64,000 nucleotides of DNA. Origin: Peribacillus sp. FSL P2-0133. GTDB taxonomy: Bacteria > Bacillota > Bacilli > Bacillales > DSM-1321. The first letter of the stretch is position 1. Each line of letters opens with the position of its first letter. The DNA is taken from assembly GCF_037975445.1 (NCBI RefSeq), contig NZ_CP150254.1:5268001-5332000 (forward strand), in the 5' to 3' direction. Made by a program: the position numbers and the translations under genes. The notes under the pieces were generated by a model. It was not told where the DNA came from. It did not search any database and saw only the letters and a list, made by a program, of their open reading frames with translations. This document shows, piece after piece, positions 34,925-44,329 of this stretch.

Positions 34925-36088
34925 TTATAATGAAGCCCGTAAAATGGCAAGGACATCTTCACGGTTCAGGACTTTGAATCTTCCAAATTCCCCTCTGCTC
35001 ATCGCTTTATCAGCCATGACTTCCAATTGTGAGTCATCGATGCCATAATCCGAAAGATTGGTCGGCGCCCCTAAGCTGCTCCAAAATGACCTAAGTCTTT
35101 CAATGCCTTCAAGGGCCGCTTCCTCATCTGTCTTACCTTCAGGATCTACATGGAATACACGGACTGCCACTTGTTTAAAGCGTGCGACATTTTCATGTAG
35201 CACATGCTTCATCCAATTTGGGAATAAGATGGCCAATCCTCCTGCATGCGGGATGTCATAAACAGCTGAAACGGCATGTTCAATGTTATGCGTTGCCCAA
35301 TCACCGCTGTAACCGACCCCAAGCGACCCATTCAAGGCCAGGTTTCCGGCATACAGGATAGTAGCCCGGTGCTCATAATTCTCCAGGTCTTCCAATAGTT
35401 TAGGTGCCGTTTCAATCACCGTCGATAACAACGATTCACAAAAACGGTCTTGAAGCGGCGCATGCGTTTCCGGATGGTAGTACGTTTCGAACACATGTGA
35501 CATCATATCGACCATTCCATATACCGTTTGGTCTTTTGGTACTGAAAAAGTATTTTCAGGATCCAAAATGGAGAACTGCGGAAATACCAATGGACTTCCC
35601 CATCCATATTTCTCTTTCGTTTCCCAGTTTGTTATGACAGATCCGGAATTCGCCTCAGAGCCGGTTGCAGCTAAAGTCAGCACCGTCCCGAATGGAAGCG
35701 CCTCTTCGACTGGTGCCTTCTTAATGACAAGATCCCATGGATCCCCCTCATATTTAGCACCCGCAACGATGGCCTTTGTAGCGTCGATGACGCTTCCTCC
35801 CCCAACAGCAAGGACAAAGTCGATACCATGTTCTTTACAAAGATCAACACCTTTTCGGACTGTCGAGATGCGTGGATTCGGTTCAACTCCGGAAAGCTCG
35901 TGCACCTCTGCATCGATCACTTTCAAGGTATTGACCACTTTTTCATATAAGCCATTTTTCTTTATGCTTCCTCCACCGTATACAAGTAAAACTTTATCGC
36001 CATACGCAGGAATTTCAGTTTTTAAGCTTTCAAGTTGACCTTTCCCGAAAATGACTTTAGTAGGATTTTTATAAGTGTAATTCTCCAA
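34925..36088 (-). CDS. yugJ: NADH-dependent butanol dehydrogenase-like iron alcohol dehydrogenase
   Basis: Group III, iron-dependent alcohol dehydrogenase; reduces aldehydes with NAD(P)H. Motifs: [15 protein letters not shown] at the start, [12 protein letters not shown], the nucleotide-binding [12 protein letters not shown], and metal ligands in [10 protein letters not shown] and [22 protein letters not shown] choose a TTG start at 36088: AAGGAG lies about nine bases upstream, and it gives 387 residues beginning MENYTYKNP, the length of B. subtilis YugJ. An upstream in-frame ATG would add 19 residues without a ribosome site. B. subtilis has the pair yugJ/yugK here; only one copy is present. 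Confidence 0.9.
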   Translation of the reverse strand: MENYTYKNPTKVIFGKGQLESLKTEIPAYGDKVLLVYGGGSIKKNGLYEKVVNTLKVIDAEVHELSGVEPNPRISTVRKGVDLCKEHGIDFVLAVGGGSVIDATKAIVAGAKYEGDPWDLVIKKAPVEEALPFGTVLTLAATGSEANSGSVITNWETKEKYGWGSPLVFPQFSILDPENTFSVPKDQTVYGMVDMMSHVFETYYHPETHAPLQDRFCESLLSTVIETAPKLLEDLENYEHRATILYAGNLALNGSLGVGYSGDWATHNIEHAVSAVYDIPHAGGLAILFPNWMKHVLHENVARFKQVAVRVFHVDPEGKTDEEAALEGIERLRSFWSSLGAPTNLSDYGIDDSQLEVMADKAMSRGEFGRFKVLNREDVLAILRASL

Positions 36089-36292
36089 TGGATATCTCTC
36101 CTTAAATGCCATATTGACTCCGTTTTTGAATTGTCCAAAGTGCAAGTGCTAGCTTTTCTTTTATTCATTATGACCAATGTTCCATTTAAATACAAAATAT
36201 CCGCCCGGAACTTTTGTAGTGATGCATATTTACATGATGAAAAAGCATGATAAATAAAGAACTGATTTTTTCAAAAAAAAGGAGGCAGTACA

Positions 36293-36526
36293 ATGAGTGG
36301 AATACAAAGAACTGCACTTGTTCTTACAATAATAGGGGCAATCAACTGGGGATTAATAGGTTTTTTCCAATTTGACTTGGTCGCTTCGATTTTCGGAGGG
36401 CAAGATGCTGGATTAGCTCGTATCGTTTATGGATTGGTTGGAATTGCCGGTCTCATTAATCTTGGTCTTCTCTTTAAACCAAGCCCTGAAATTTCCAGAG
36501 AGCCTGAAACTAAACCGACTCGTTGA
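36293..36526 (+). CDS. yuzA: DUF378 membrane protein YuzA
   Basis: A 77-residue protein with two membrane helices: RTALVLTIIGAINWGLIGFF (about 5-24) and IVYGLVGIAGLINLGLLF (about 44-61), the hallmark of DUF378. Function unknown. AAAGGAGG precedes the ATG. Position between yugJ and yugI repeats the B. subtilis order. Own terminator at 36558-36597. Confidence 0.9.
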   Translation: MSGIQRTALVLTIIGAINWGLIGFFQFDLVASIFGGQDAGLARIVYGLVGIAGLINLGLLFKPSPEISREPETKPTR

Positions 36527-36557
36527 TGTCATCGACATTGTTTATGTTTTATAAAAT

Positions 36558-36597
36558 AAAGCCGGACCATGGATAAACACATGACCCGGCTTTATTT
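36558..36597 (+). terminator. Terminator of yuzA
   Basis: AAAGCCGG (36558-36565) and CCGGCTTT (36586-36593) with a following T-rich stretch. Confidence 0.75.
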
Positions 36598-36637
36598 CAT
36601 TCATGTGCCCACTACCGGCCATGAAATGGACAAAAAA

Positions 36638-36665
36638 AACCGGCTGATCGAAGGATCTGCCGGTT
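36638..36665 (-). terminator. Terminator of yugI
   Basis: AACCGGC and GCCGGTT arms; eight T residues follow on the minus strand. Confidence 0.8.
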
Positions 36666-36672
36666 CCCAAAA

Positions 36673-37077
36673 TTATTTTTTGATTAAGTCTTCGCGTTGA
36701 GATTGTTCAATCCACTCTTGAAGTTTGTCTTTCAATGTGTTGAAACCTTCAGTAGATTCAATGTGAGATGTCGCTTTAACAGAAGCTTGGCGTTTTTTCG
36801 GAGCTTTTTTCGGAGCTTCAGTACGCTCAGGAGCTTCTTCTGTAGCGCGGATCGATAAGCCGATTTTTCCAGCAGCTGAATCGATGGAAAGCACTTTAAC
36901 TTTCACTTCATCGCCCACTTTTAAATGTTCGTTGATATCTTTAACGAAGCCGTGAGTAATTTCAGAAATATGAACTAAACCTTGAGTTGAATCATCTAGA
37001 GCAACAAATGCACCGTATGGTTGAATACCAGTTACTTTACCAGCAACTACCGCACCAATTTCGAATTTTTCAGACAT
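36673..37077 (-). CDS. yugI: S1 RNA-binding domain protein, general stress protein 13
   Basis: A single S1 domain (residues 1-75: IGAVVAGKVTGIQPYGAFVA, GLVHISEIT, GDEVKVKVL) that binds RNA or ribosomes, then a basic linker rich in Ala, Pro and Lys and a short helical end (TLKDKLQEWIEQSQRE). The 134 residues match B. subtilis YugI (GSP13). A sigma-A promoter is clear on the minus strand: TTGATT (37152-37157), 17 bp, TATAAT (37129-37134). TAGGAGTG precedes the ATG. Monocistronic. Confidence 0.93.
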   Translation of the reverse strand: MSEKFEIGAVVAGKVTGIQPYGAFVALDDSTQGLVHISEITHGFVKDINEHLKVGDEVKVKVLSIDSAAGKIGLSIRATEEAPERTEAPKKAPKKRQASVKATSHIESTEGFNTLKDKLQEWIEQSQREDLIKK

Positions 37078-37128
37078 GGTAACACTCCTATTTTATATAT
37101 ATTTTTTCGTCTTTTCACGCAATAAAAA

Positions 37129-37157
37129 ATTATATCACATAATTGGAAAATAATCAA
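37129..37157 (-). promoter_or_regulatory. Sigma-A promoter of yugI
   Basis: TTGATT-17 bp-TATAAT on the minus strand, 52 bases before the yugI start. The rest of the gap up to 37422 is AT-rich, with an AAGTAT/ATACTT repeat near 37162-37178, and holds no gene. Confidence 0.65.
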
Positions 37158-37422
37158 AGTTAAGTATACCATACTTTTTGAGATTTTACTCATTAAAAAT
37201 GTTTGTTTTTTGGAAATAATAAATATTATAAGTTCTTTATGTATAACTTATCCTAAAAATTTGCAAATAACCTCTATTCCCCTTAAAATATTTGCTTATT
37301 TTTCTAAAGATTGCAATAGTGGAACACTATCCAATTCCCCATAATCATAGTAAGATGAGAAAATGTTTAAAAAAAGTAATATACAGCTAGATATTCTTTA
37401 CATCTAAAGGAGTTTTTCCATC

Positions 37423-38766
37423 ATGTCAAAACAAGATCAATGGACTTCAAAACTTGGGTTCATCCTGGCAGCCGCGGGATCCGCTATTGGATTGGGCGCC
37501 ATCTGGAAGCTCCCATATATGACTGGGGCAAATGGTGGAGGGGTCTTTTTCCTGCTCTTCATTTTATTCACCATACTTATCGGTGCACCGATATTAATAG
37601 CGGAATTCACGATTGGCCGCAATGCACAGAAAGATGCCATTAGCGCATATAAACATATCGCCCCTGGAAAGCCTTGGGCGTTGATTGGATATGGCGGTGT
37701 CGTCGCTTCAATCATTCTGCTTTCCTTCTTCAGTGTTGTTGGAGGCTGGATCATCTCATATTTGGCAAGAAGCTTTACAGGTTCTCTCACAAACTTGACG
37801 CAAGAAGAATATGGGAACTTCTTCAATACGATAATCAGTAATCCATATGAAACGGTTATCGCTCAGTTATTATTCATGGTCTTTACCATTTGGGTCGTGC
37901 AAGGCGGCGTTTCCAAGGGAATTGAAAAGGCTAATAAATATATGATGCCTTCCTTGTTCATACTTTTCATCATTCTTCTTATCCGTTCCTTGACTCTGGA
38001 TGGAGCGATGGAAGGTGTTAAATTCTTCTTGAAGCCGGACTTTTCCGCATTAACAGGGGAAACGATCCTATTGGCACTTGGCCAATCCTTCTTTGCACTA
38101 AGTGTCGGTGTTTCCGTGATGGTAACCTACGCTTCCTATTTAAGTAAAAAAGAAGATATTACAAAATCGGCCTTTTCAGTAGTTGGACTGAATATCTTCA
38201 TTTCCTTGCTGGCAGGTTTGGTCATCTTCCCGGCTGTTTTCGCACTGGGTTTCAGCCCTTCAAGCGGGCCTGGACTGGTTTTTGTTGTGTTGCCGGCTGT
38301 ATTCAATGAAATGGCGCTTGGCGGGATCTTCATGTTTATTTTCTTCATATTATTATTATTTGCCACCCTTACGACGGCATTCTCCATTCTCGAAATCGTC
38401 GTTGCAGCCATGATCAAGGGTGATGCTGCAAAGCGGAAGAAGGCTTCCTGGATAGCTGGTATCACCGTTTTCCTGATTGGGATTCCTAGCGCATTATCAT
38501 TTGGCGTGCTTTCGGATCTGAAGATTTTCAATTTATCCATATTCGATTTCGCCGATTATCTGACAAGCAATATCGCGCTGCCAGTCGGTGCCTTGTTCAT
38601 ATCCCTTTTCATCGGCTATCAAATGAAAAGGATCGAGGTACAAAAGGAGTTTGAGTCTGGCGCTGATTCCGGCCGATCACTTTTTAAACTTTGGTATTTC
38701 CTGATTCGCTACATCGTGCCGATCATGATCATACTCGTATTCCTTAAGTCCACTAATCTCATTTAA
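37423..38766 (+). CDS. Sodium:neurotransmitter symporter family transporter
   Basis: Na+-coupled amino-acid importer of the NSS family (YocR/YhdH type in B. subtilis, related to MhsT/LeuT/TnaT). The 447 residues have 11-12 helices. TM1 shows the substrate and Na+ motif LGFILAAAGSAIGLGAIWKLPYM (residues about 10-32), followed by FTIGRNAQKDAI. Eleven-helix bacterial members usually prefer hydrophobic or aromatic amino acids, but the substrate is not shown here. AAAGGAG before the ATG. Not part of the B. subtilis yug order; it looks inserted between yugI and alaT. Confidence 0.92.
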   Translation: MSKQDQWTSKLGFILAAAGSAIGLGAIWKLPYMTGANGGGVFFLLFILFTILIGAPILIAEFTIGRNAQKDAISAYKHIAPGKPWALIGYGGVVASIILLSFFSVVGGWIISYLARSFTGSLTNLTQEEYGNFFNTIISNPYETVIAQLLFMVFTIWVVQGGVSKGIEKANKYMMPSLFILFIILLIRSLTLDGAMEGVKFFLKPDFSALTGETILLALGQSFFALSVGVSVMVTYASYLSKKEDITKSAFSVVGLNIFISLLAGLVIFPAVFALGFSPSSGPGLVFVVLPAVFNEMALGGIFMFIFFILLLFATLTTAFSILEIVVAAMIKGDAAKRKKASWIAGITVFLIGIPSALSFGVLSDLKIFNLSIFDFADYLTSNIALPVGALFISLFIGYQMKRIEVQKEFESGADSGRSLFKLWYFLIRYIVPIMIILVFLKSTNLI

Positions 38767-38773
38767 CATTCAC

Positions 38774-38808
38774 ATGTCGTTTCGATATTTCTCGAAGCGG
38801 CATTTTTT
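38774..38808 (+). terminator. Terminator of the NSS symporter gene
   Basis: Imperfect hairpin (ATGTCGTTTCGA with TCGAAGCGGCAT) followed by seven T residues. Confidence 0.6.
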
Positions 38809-38900
38809 TCACAAAACCTACATATTCATTTTCTTTCCTTAAGTAATAATATGGTAAAATAATTACATAAAAAAATATATTTCCTAAGGAGTGTCTGTCT

Positions 38901-39254
38901 ATGTCAAATATCGCGAAGAACATTCGGCAATACCGAGAAGAACACAACCTCACTCAACAGGAACTGGCTTTGAAATTACGAATCGGCACGAAGAAGATCG
39001 AAAAGTATGAATCGGGTGAATCGGTTCCAGATACACAAACCATTCTACGGCTTTCCACCGTTCTTGACATTCCAGCTTCAGAATTCCTGAAGGATGCCCA
39101 AACTGGGAACGATGATGGGATCGACGAGGACATAAAAAAGCTGATTGAAGAAATCGGAACAAAAAAAGCGGAGCTCATTCTAAGAACAGCCAAGGACTTT
39201 AGCGAAGAACAAATTCTGAATGTTATGCATACTTTATATAAAACACAAGCCTAA
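38901..39254 (+). CDS. XRE family transcriptional regulator, 117 aa
   Basis: Helix-turn-helix protein. The HTH_3 domain fills residues 1-58 (IRQYREEHNLTQQELALKLR and KIEKYESGESVPDTQTILRL); a helical C-terminal part (70-117) probably dimerises. TAAGGAG precedes the ATG. It lies between the NSS symporter gene and alaT; whether it regulates either is unknown. Small XRE proteins of this layout are common in Bacillus. Confidence 0.88.
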   Translation: MSNIAKNIRQYREEHNLTQQELALKLRIGTKKIEKYESGESVPDTQTILRLSTVLDIPASEFLKDAQTGNDDGIDEDIKKLIEEIGTKKAELILRTAKDFSEEQILNVMHTLYKTQA

Positions 39255-39370
39255 TTCAAAAAAAGGTCGTAGCATGTGTATTTTTTTTCAGGGTACTGGA
39301 TATACTATGATTAACACTTTCTATGTTAATCCATTAGATTAACTCTTTTTTCTAATTCCCCCTATGGAAA

Positions 39371-39408
39371 GGGATCCGGCTGTTTGGAACGGCCGGATCC
39401 CTATTTTT
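39371..39408 (+). terminator. Terminator between the XRE gene and alaT
   Basis: GGGATCCGGC (39371-39380) and GCCGGATCCC (39392-39401) with eight T residues on the plus strand. Confidence 0.75.
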
Positions 39409-39414
39409 TTGCTT

Positions 39415-40584
39415 TTATTTGCAATGATTCTTCATGAAACGTTCCATCCTTCTAAGCGCTTCTTGAAGCTGTTCCATGGAGGATGCATAGGAACAGCGGA
39501 TATGACCTTCACCGCTTTCCCCAAACACATCACCCGGCACAACGGCTACAAGTTCTTCCGTCAGAAGTTTTTCAGCAAATTCCATCGAAGTCATCCCCGT
39601 TTTTTCGATTGAAGGAAAAGCATAAAAAGCCCCGCCAGGATTATGGCAATCCAGGCCGATCTCGTTAAATGATTTCACGATGTAATTTCGTCTCCGCCGA
39701 TAACTGCGACGCATTTCCTCCACATCCTGCATTCCGTGCTTTAAAGCTTCCAATGCAGCATGCTGTGCAACGGTCGGTGCACACATCATCGCATATTGAT
39801 GAAGCTTAAGCATCGCCTCGGAAATTTCCTTAGGTGCACAAACGAACCCAAGACGCCATCCAGTCATCGCAAACCCTTTCGAAAACCCATTGATGACAAT
39901 TGTCCGCTCAAGCATGCCGTCAATGGCAGCAAATGAAGTGAATGTCTCATCATAAGCAAGTTCTGCATAGATTTCATCGGAAATCACCAGCAAGTCATGC
40001 TTTTTAACGATGTCAGCAAGCATCACTAATTCTTCCTGCCCAAGTTGGGTTCCCGTCGGGTTATTCGGTGAACAGATTAAAACGGCCTTCGTTTTAGGCG
40101 TGATCGCCGCCTCGAGTTGTTGGGGAGTCAACTTAAAGTCATCTTCCCTGGATGTTTGGACCGTGACCGGTATTCCCCCTGCCATGGTCACAAGCGGTGC
40201 ATAGGCGACGAAACAAGGTTCGACGACAATGACTTCTTCACCCGGATTCAAAATGGTCCTCAAGGCAATATCGAGGGCTTGGCTTGCTCCGACCGTGACA
40301 ATGATTTGATCCTCCGGTCTATACGAAACATGGAACTGCTTCTCCATGTACCCGCTGATTTCCGACCTTAATTCATATAATCCGGCATTGGCCGTATAAG
40401 AGGTATACCCTTCCTCCAAGGAGTTGATCGCCGCTTCCCTTACTGCCCAAGATGTAACGAAATCCGGTTCACCCACACCAAGGGAGACGACCCCTTCCAA
40501 ATTGGCTGCCAAGTCGAAAAAGCGGCGGATGCCTGATGGTTTAAGCTCTGCAATCGTTTTTGAAACATAACTCGTTTTAATCAT
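39415..40584 (-). CDS. alaT: Aminotransferase AlaT (class I/II, PLP-dependent)
   Basis: Transaminase for alanine metabolism. The 389 residues are typical of class I/II. PLP contacts: SLGVGEPDF, the substrate loop YTANAGLYELR, CSPNNPTGT (Asn) and SDEIYAEL (Asp/Tyr), the Schiff-base Lys236 in NGFSKGFAMTGWRLG, and the carboxylate Arg in HIRCSYASS. Its start overlaps the stop of alaR by 4 bases (ATGA), so the two are translationally coupled. B. subtilis yugH-yugG (alaT-alaR) has the same pair. Confidence 0.93.
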   Translation of the reverse strand: MIKTSYVSKTIAELKPSGIRRFFDLAANLEGVVSLGVGEPDFVTSWAVREAAINSLEEGYTSYTANAGLYELRSEISGYMEKQFHVSYRPEDQIIVTVGASQALDIALRTILNPGEEVIVVEPCFVAYAPLVTMAGGIPVTVQTSREDDFKLTPQQLEAAITPKTKAVLICSPNNPTGTQLGQEELVMLADIVKKHDLLVISDEIYAELAYDETFTSFAAIDGMLERTIVINGFSKGFAMTGWRLGFVCAPKEISEAMLKLHQYAMMCAPTVAQHAALEALKHGMQDVEEMRRSYRRRRNYIVKSFNEIGLDCHNPGGAFYAFPSIEKTGMTSMEFAEKLLTEELVAVVPGDVFGESGEGHIRCSYASSMEQLQEALRRMERFMKNHCK

Positions 40585-41081
40585 GGTGACACCACTATCC
40601 TTTTATCTTCTTCAGTTTGCTCGAAAATGGTGCCATCATGCTTGTATTTCTTCATAATGAAGTGAGTCGTCGTAGAAATGACGGAATCCAGTGTCGAAAG
40701 CTTTTCCGAAACAAAGCTTGCCACTTCGTTCATCGAACGTCCTTCGACAATGACCGAAAGATCATAAGCCCCAGACATTAAATAAACGGACTCGACTTCT
40801 TTGAATTTGTAAATCCTTTTTGCGACCTCATCGAAACCGACGCCGCGCTTTGGAGTGACTTTTACATCGATCATCGCTGTGACACCGTGGTATTCATCCA
40901 CTTTAGCCCAGTTAATGACTGTTAAATAACGGACAATGACCCGCATATCTTCTAATTTCTTCAATGTAATTTCAATGTCCGAATCTGATTGATCGGTCAT
41001 TTTAGCCAAATCCTTCATATCAATCCGGCTATTATTTTCAATGATTCTCAAGACTTCCAATTCCTCTTCATTCAAGTGCAT
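40581..41081 (-). CDS. alaR: Lrp/AsnC family regulator AlaR
   Basis: Amino-acid-responsive regulator of 166 residues. The N-terminal winged HTH (about 5-62: VLRIIENNSRIDMKDLAKMT, then DIEITLKKLEDMRVIVRY) is followed by a RAM/AsnC ligand domain (about 75-150: GVTAMIDVKVTPKRG, VYLMSGAYDLSVIVEG). It forms an operon with alaT as in B. subtilis, where AlaR activates alaT. The start has AAGGGGGG upstream. Ligand probably alanine by context. Confidence 0.92.
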   Translation of the reverse strand: MHLNEEELEVLRIIENNSRIDMKDLAKMTDQSDSDIEITLKKLEDMRVIVRYLTVINWAKVDEYHGVTAMIDVKVTPKRGVGFDEVAKRIYKFKEVESVYLMSGAYDLSVIVEGRSMNEVASFVSEKLSTLDSVISTTTHFIMKKYKHDGTIFEQTEEDKRIVVSP

Positions 41082-41385
41082 TGGAAAACCCCCCTTTTGG
41101 AATTCACTAATTTAGATGTGATGGTTTGGCTGGCAGATAGTCTCACGAATTACCTTATTAGACTTTTTTAAAAACCTATATGACAATATAATTTAATAAG
41201 TCCTATTCTGTCAGGATAAACTTACACTATTATATCAAAATTGGTTGGTGACCTGTTATAGTAATTGTCTTTTTTCATCGTTATTATTACAATTACTGTT
41301 ATGCAACAGTATTAAAGGACCTTTTTTGGAATATTAAGGGGAACGTGGATTTTTATCATTGACCAATAACGGAGGAGGAGCTTTT

Positions 41386-42228
41386 ATGGAAAGTCATACA
41401 ATCAAAGGCGTCGAACGGGTGGGTAATATGGAAATCTATTTTGAATATGACCGAATCGATGATTCCCTCCCCACCCTTGTCCTGCTTCATGGATTTTTGT
41501 CGTCGAGCTTCAGTTTCCGTAAATTAGTGCCCTATTTAATCAAGGAATACAATGTGATTTCCATAGACCTCCCGCCATTCGGGCAAAGCGGAAAAGATTA
41601 TCGATATACATATTCATTCCGGAACATCGCTAAATCCGTCGTTATGTTCTTAGAGGGAAAAGACATCAGGAAATTCAGCACCATCGGCCATTCCATGGGC
41701 GGGCAAATTTCCCTGCAGCTCATCAAATCATATCCCGAACTTGTCGACCATGCCGTTCTTCTTGCCGGTTCAGGCTATCAGCCCGGCTATTCGGAGAAAA
41801 TGAAGATGGTCAGTTACCTGCCTTTCTTTTCATTCGGGATAAAACGGTATCTACAAAAATCAGGTATCGAAAAGAATTTGAAAAATGTCGTCCATGACCC
41901 GGCCTTGATTGACGATGAAATGCGGCAGGGATATCTAGGGCCCTTCATAAAGAAGCATGATATTTTCCGGGCATTAGGGAGGATGCTTCGGGATAAGGAA
42001 GTCGATTTGTTGAAGGAGGACCTTAGTGATATTCATACACCATGCCTGCTTATTTGGGGAAGGCATGATCGAGTGGTGCCATTGAATATTGGCCAAAGGC
42101 TCCATGAAGACCTGCCTAATTCCAAGCTTGTTGTGCTTGAGGATTCCGGGCACCTACTTCCAGAGGAGAAACCGGAAGAAGTGTATCAATTAATTAAAGG
42201 GTTTATTGGAGTGGCCACCCCAACGTAA
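41386..42228 (+). CDS. yugF: Alpha/beta-hydrolase YugF
   Basis: Serine hydrolase of unknown substrate, cytosolic, 280 residues. Alpha/beta fold with oxyanion LLHGFLSSSFSFR, nucleophile elbow TIGHSMGGQIS (Ser), acid in LLIWGRHDRVVPL (Asp) and His in LEDSGHLLPEEKPEE. The ATG at 41386 has GGAGGAGG six bases upstream; an in-frame start 27 bases earlier is worse. Synteny gives the name. The stop codon lies five bases before the start of a large repeat array. Confidence 0.92.
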   Translation: MESHTIKGVERVGNMEIYFEYDRIDDSLPTLVLLHGFLSSSFSFRKLVPYLIKEYNVISIDLPPFGQSGKDYRYTYSFRNIAKSVVMFLEGKDIRKFSTIGHSMGGQISLQLIKSYPELVDHAVLLAGSGYQPGYSEKMKMVSYLPFFSFGIKRYLQKSGIEKNLKNVVHDPALIDDEMRQGYLGPFIKKHDIFRALGRMLRDKEVDLLKEDLSDIHTPCLLIWGRHDRVVPLNIGQRLHEDLPNSKLVVLEDSGHLLPEEKPEEVYQLIKGFIGVATPT

Positions 42229-42690
42229 ACTCACGAGTAAATGGGCGAAACTTACGAGTAAATCGCCAAAACTCATGAGTAATGGGCGAAATTCACGAGT
42301 AAATCGCCAAAACTTACGAGTAAAAGCCCATTTCACGAGTAAATCGCCGAAACTCACGAGTAAATGGGCGAAATTCACGAGTAAATCGCCAAAACTTACG
42401 AGTAAAAGCCCATTTCACGAGTAAATCGCCGAAACTCACGAGTAAATGGGCGAAATTCACGAGTAAATCGCCAAAACTTACGAGTAAAAGCCCATTTCAC
42501 GAGTAAATCGCCGAAACTCACGAGTAAATGGGCGAAATTCACGAGTAAATCGCCAAAACTTACGAGTAAAAGCCCATTTCACGAGTAAACCGCCGAAACT
42601 CACGAGTAAATGGGCGAAATTCACGAGTAAATCACTGAAGCTCACGAATAAATCACGCAAATTCTCGAGTATACTGCACAAACTACGAGT
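42229..42690. repeat. Tandem array of 23 ACGAGTAAA units with an 82-bp higher-order period
   Basis: Units beginning ACGAGT occur at 42233, 42254, 42275 (ATGAGT), 42295 and so on to 42685. Spacing settles to 21, 21, 19, 21 bases, so every fourth unit repeats exactly 82 bp later (42295, 42377, 42459, 42541, 42623). The four spacer types (AAATCGCCAAAAC, AAAAGCCCATTT, AAATCGCCGAAAC, AAATGGGCGAAATT) include pairs that can form stems (GCCCATTT with AAATGGGC; GGCGA with TCGCC). Units decay at both ends. Frames through it are spurious. Confidence 0.95.
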
Positions 42691-42710
42691 ATAGAGCAAA
42701 AAAACAACAT

Positions 42711-42746
42711 AAAAAGGTGCCCCTGATTTCTGGGTACACCCTTTTT
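42711..42746 (-). terminator. Terminator of yugE
   Basis: AAAAAGGTG (42711-42719) and CACCCTTTTT (42737-42746), with inner CCC/GGG, next to the yugE stop. Confidence 0.75.
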
Positions 42747-42751
42747 CACCT

Positions 42752-43012
42752 TTAGATAGAACAGCTGGCATCATTTTTTATGATGAGCAGCTTTTGTGCA
42801 ACTTCCAGGCACTTTTTCATCTGAACGGATTCATCGAACGAGAACTCGTAAATGGATTTTATTTTTTCCGCCAGTTCCTTTGGGTCATCTATATCCCGGA
42901 TGGCTATGACCGTATCTGCAATTTCCGGCTCATAAAGATCCCATCCTATCTTGAATGGGTCCCATTCTTGCAATACGGCAACCAACGCTAAATTCATTTG
43001 CTGTGTATCCAT
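42752..43012 (-). CDS. yugE: DUF1871 family protein YugE
   Basis: An 86-residue helical protein of unknown function. The motif LQEWDPFKIGWDLYEPEIAD is characteristic of DUF1871, represented by B. subtilis YugE of the same size. AGGTGATG precedes the ATG. It is flanked by the repeat array and by patB (divergent), in the B. subtilis order. Confidence 0.9.
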   Translation of the reverse strand: MDTQQMNLALVAVLQEWDPFKIGWDLYEPEIADTVIAIRDIDDPKELAEKIKSIYEFSFDESVQMKKCLEVAQKLLIIKNDASCSI

Positions 43013-43112
43013 GTAATCATCACCTGCTCAATATTTTCAAAGAACATGATTTCATAGTATCATAACAACAGGCTTTTCGCGAAATGACAAATTTTATTCG
43101 GTGGTGGATATT

Positions 43113-44288
43113 TTGAACAAGTCAATATTCGAAGAACAAATAAACAGGGAAAATTCAGGGTCTGCAAAATGGGATAAAAACTCGCTCACATCATTGTATG
43201 GGCGCGAAGATGTTCTCCCGATGTGGGTTGCCGATATGGACTTCCCATCTCCTGAGGGCATTCAAAAGGCATTGATGGAACGTTTGAACCATCCAATTTT
43301 CGGATATACGGTCCCTTCTGAAACGGTTTTCACCGAAATTCAAAGCTGGCTTAGAGACCGGCACTCCTGGCAAATCGATAAAGAGTGGATTTCATTTAGC
43401 TCTGGCGTCGTTTCTGCAATCGGTACAACAATCCAAGCATTCACAAACCCGGGCGATAAAATATTGTTACAATCTCCAGTCTATACCCCATTTTTTGATA
43501 TGATCAAAAACAATGACCGGGTAGTGGTCAATAGTCCCCTTATCACGGAAAAGGACCGCTTCGAGATTGATTTCACCGATTTTGAGGACAAGCTGAAAAG
43601 CGGAGTGAAACTATTCCTTTTTTGCAGTCCGCATAACCCTGGCGGACGCGTTTGGACAAAGGACGAACTGTTACGAATCGGGGAGTTATGTGAAAAATAT
43701 AATGTAGTCATCGTCAGTGATGAGATACATGCTGACTTATTCCATAAAACATCAAGGCATTATCCGATCGGCTCGCTTTCAAAAAATTTGGCCGACATAA
43801 CCGTTACATTGATGGCGCCAAGCAAAACATTCAATATTGCCGGCCTTCAGGCTTCATTCCTGATTGCCAGTAATGAAAAATTGCAGAAGCAACTGCAAAA
43901 GGCGCAAACGAAACTGGCCTTCCATGGTCTTAACATCTTTGCCTTAACAGCAATGGAAGCCGCGTATCGAGAGGGCTTGGAATGGCTTGAAGACATGATT
44001 GGCTACATTGAGGAAAATATAAAAGTGGCAGAGGAATTCATTGCTGCTGAAATTCCTTCACTGCATGTCATGCATCCGGAAGCCTCTTACCTTTTATGGA
44101 TTGACTGCCGTGATCTTGGATTGACCGACAAGGAAATCAAGGATCGACTGATCCATCAAGGGAAGCTCGCATTGGAACCTGGTTCAAAATATGGACCTGG
44201 CGGAGAAGGTTTCGTCCGAATGAATCTCGGTTGTTCACGCAGCGTCCTGATGGAAGGGCTAAAACGTTTGAAATTGGCGTTTTCATAA
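43113..44288 (+). CDS. patB: Cystathionine beta-lyase PatB (MalY/PatB family)
   Basis: PLP enzyme that cleaves C-S bonds in cystathionine and related amino acids, giving thiols such as homocysteine. The 391 residues show LPMWVADMDFPSPE, SFSSGVVSAIGTTIQAF, CSPHNPGGRVW, SDEIHADL, and the PLP Lys238 in MAPSKTFNIAGLQ. The start is best read as TTG at 43113, with GGTGGTG upstream; this gives an N-terminus of B. subtilis PatB length. A strong terminator (44291-44329) follows. In B. subtilis kinB and kapB come next; here a different gene block does. Confidence 0.93.
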   Translation: MNKSIFEEQINRENSGSAKWDKNSLTSLYGREDVLPMWVADMDFPSPEGIQKALMERLNHPIFGYTVPSETVFTEIQSWLRDRHSWQIDKEWISFSSGVVSAIGTTIQAFTNPGDKILLQSPVYTPFFDMIKNNDRVVVNSPLITEKDRFEIDFTDFEDKLKSGVKLFLFCSPHNPGGRVWTKDELLRIGELCEKYNVVIVSDEIHADLFHKTSRHYPIGSLSKNLADITVTLMAPSKTFNIAGLQASFLIASNEKLQKQLQKAQTKLAFHGLNIFALTAMEAAYREGLEWLEDMIGYIEENIKVAEEFIAAEIPSLHVMHPEASYLLWIDCRDLGLTDKEIKDRLIHQGKLALEPGSKYGPGGEGFVRMNLGCSRSVLMEGLKRLKLAFS

Positions 44289-44290
44289 AT

Positions 44291-44329
44291 AAAAAGAAGA
44301 ACCAGGCTTAGAATCCTGGTTCTTCTTTT
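44291..44329. terminator. Bidirectional terminator
   Basis: AAAAGAAGAACCAGG and CCTGGTTCTTCTTTTT arms between convergent patB and the yteA-like gene. Confidence 0.85.

Noticed and set aside
42229..42690. CRISPR array
   Set aside because: Spacers are themselves repeated with an 82-bp period, units are only about 20 bp, and no cas genes are near.
42190..42774. Open frames of 62-98 codons with Phe/Arg/Leu-rich repeats across the array
   Set aside because: Tandem DNA repeats lacking stops give long low-complexity frames in several phases; no start signals.
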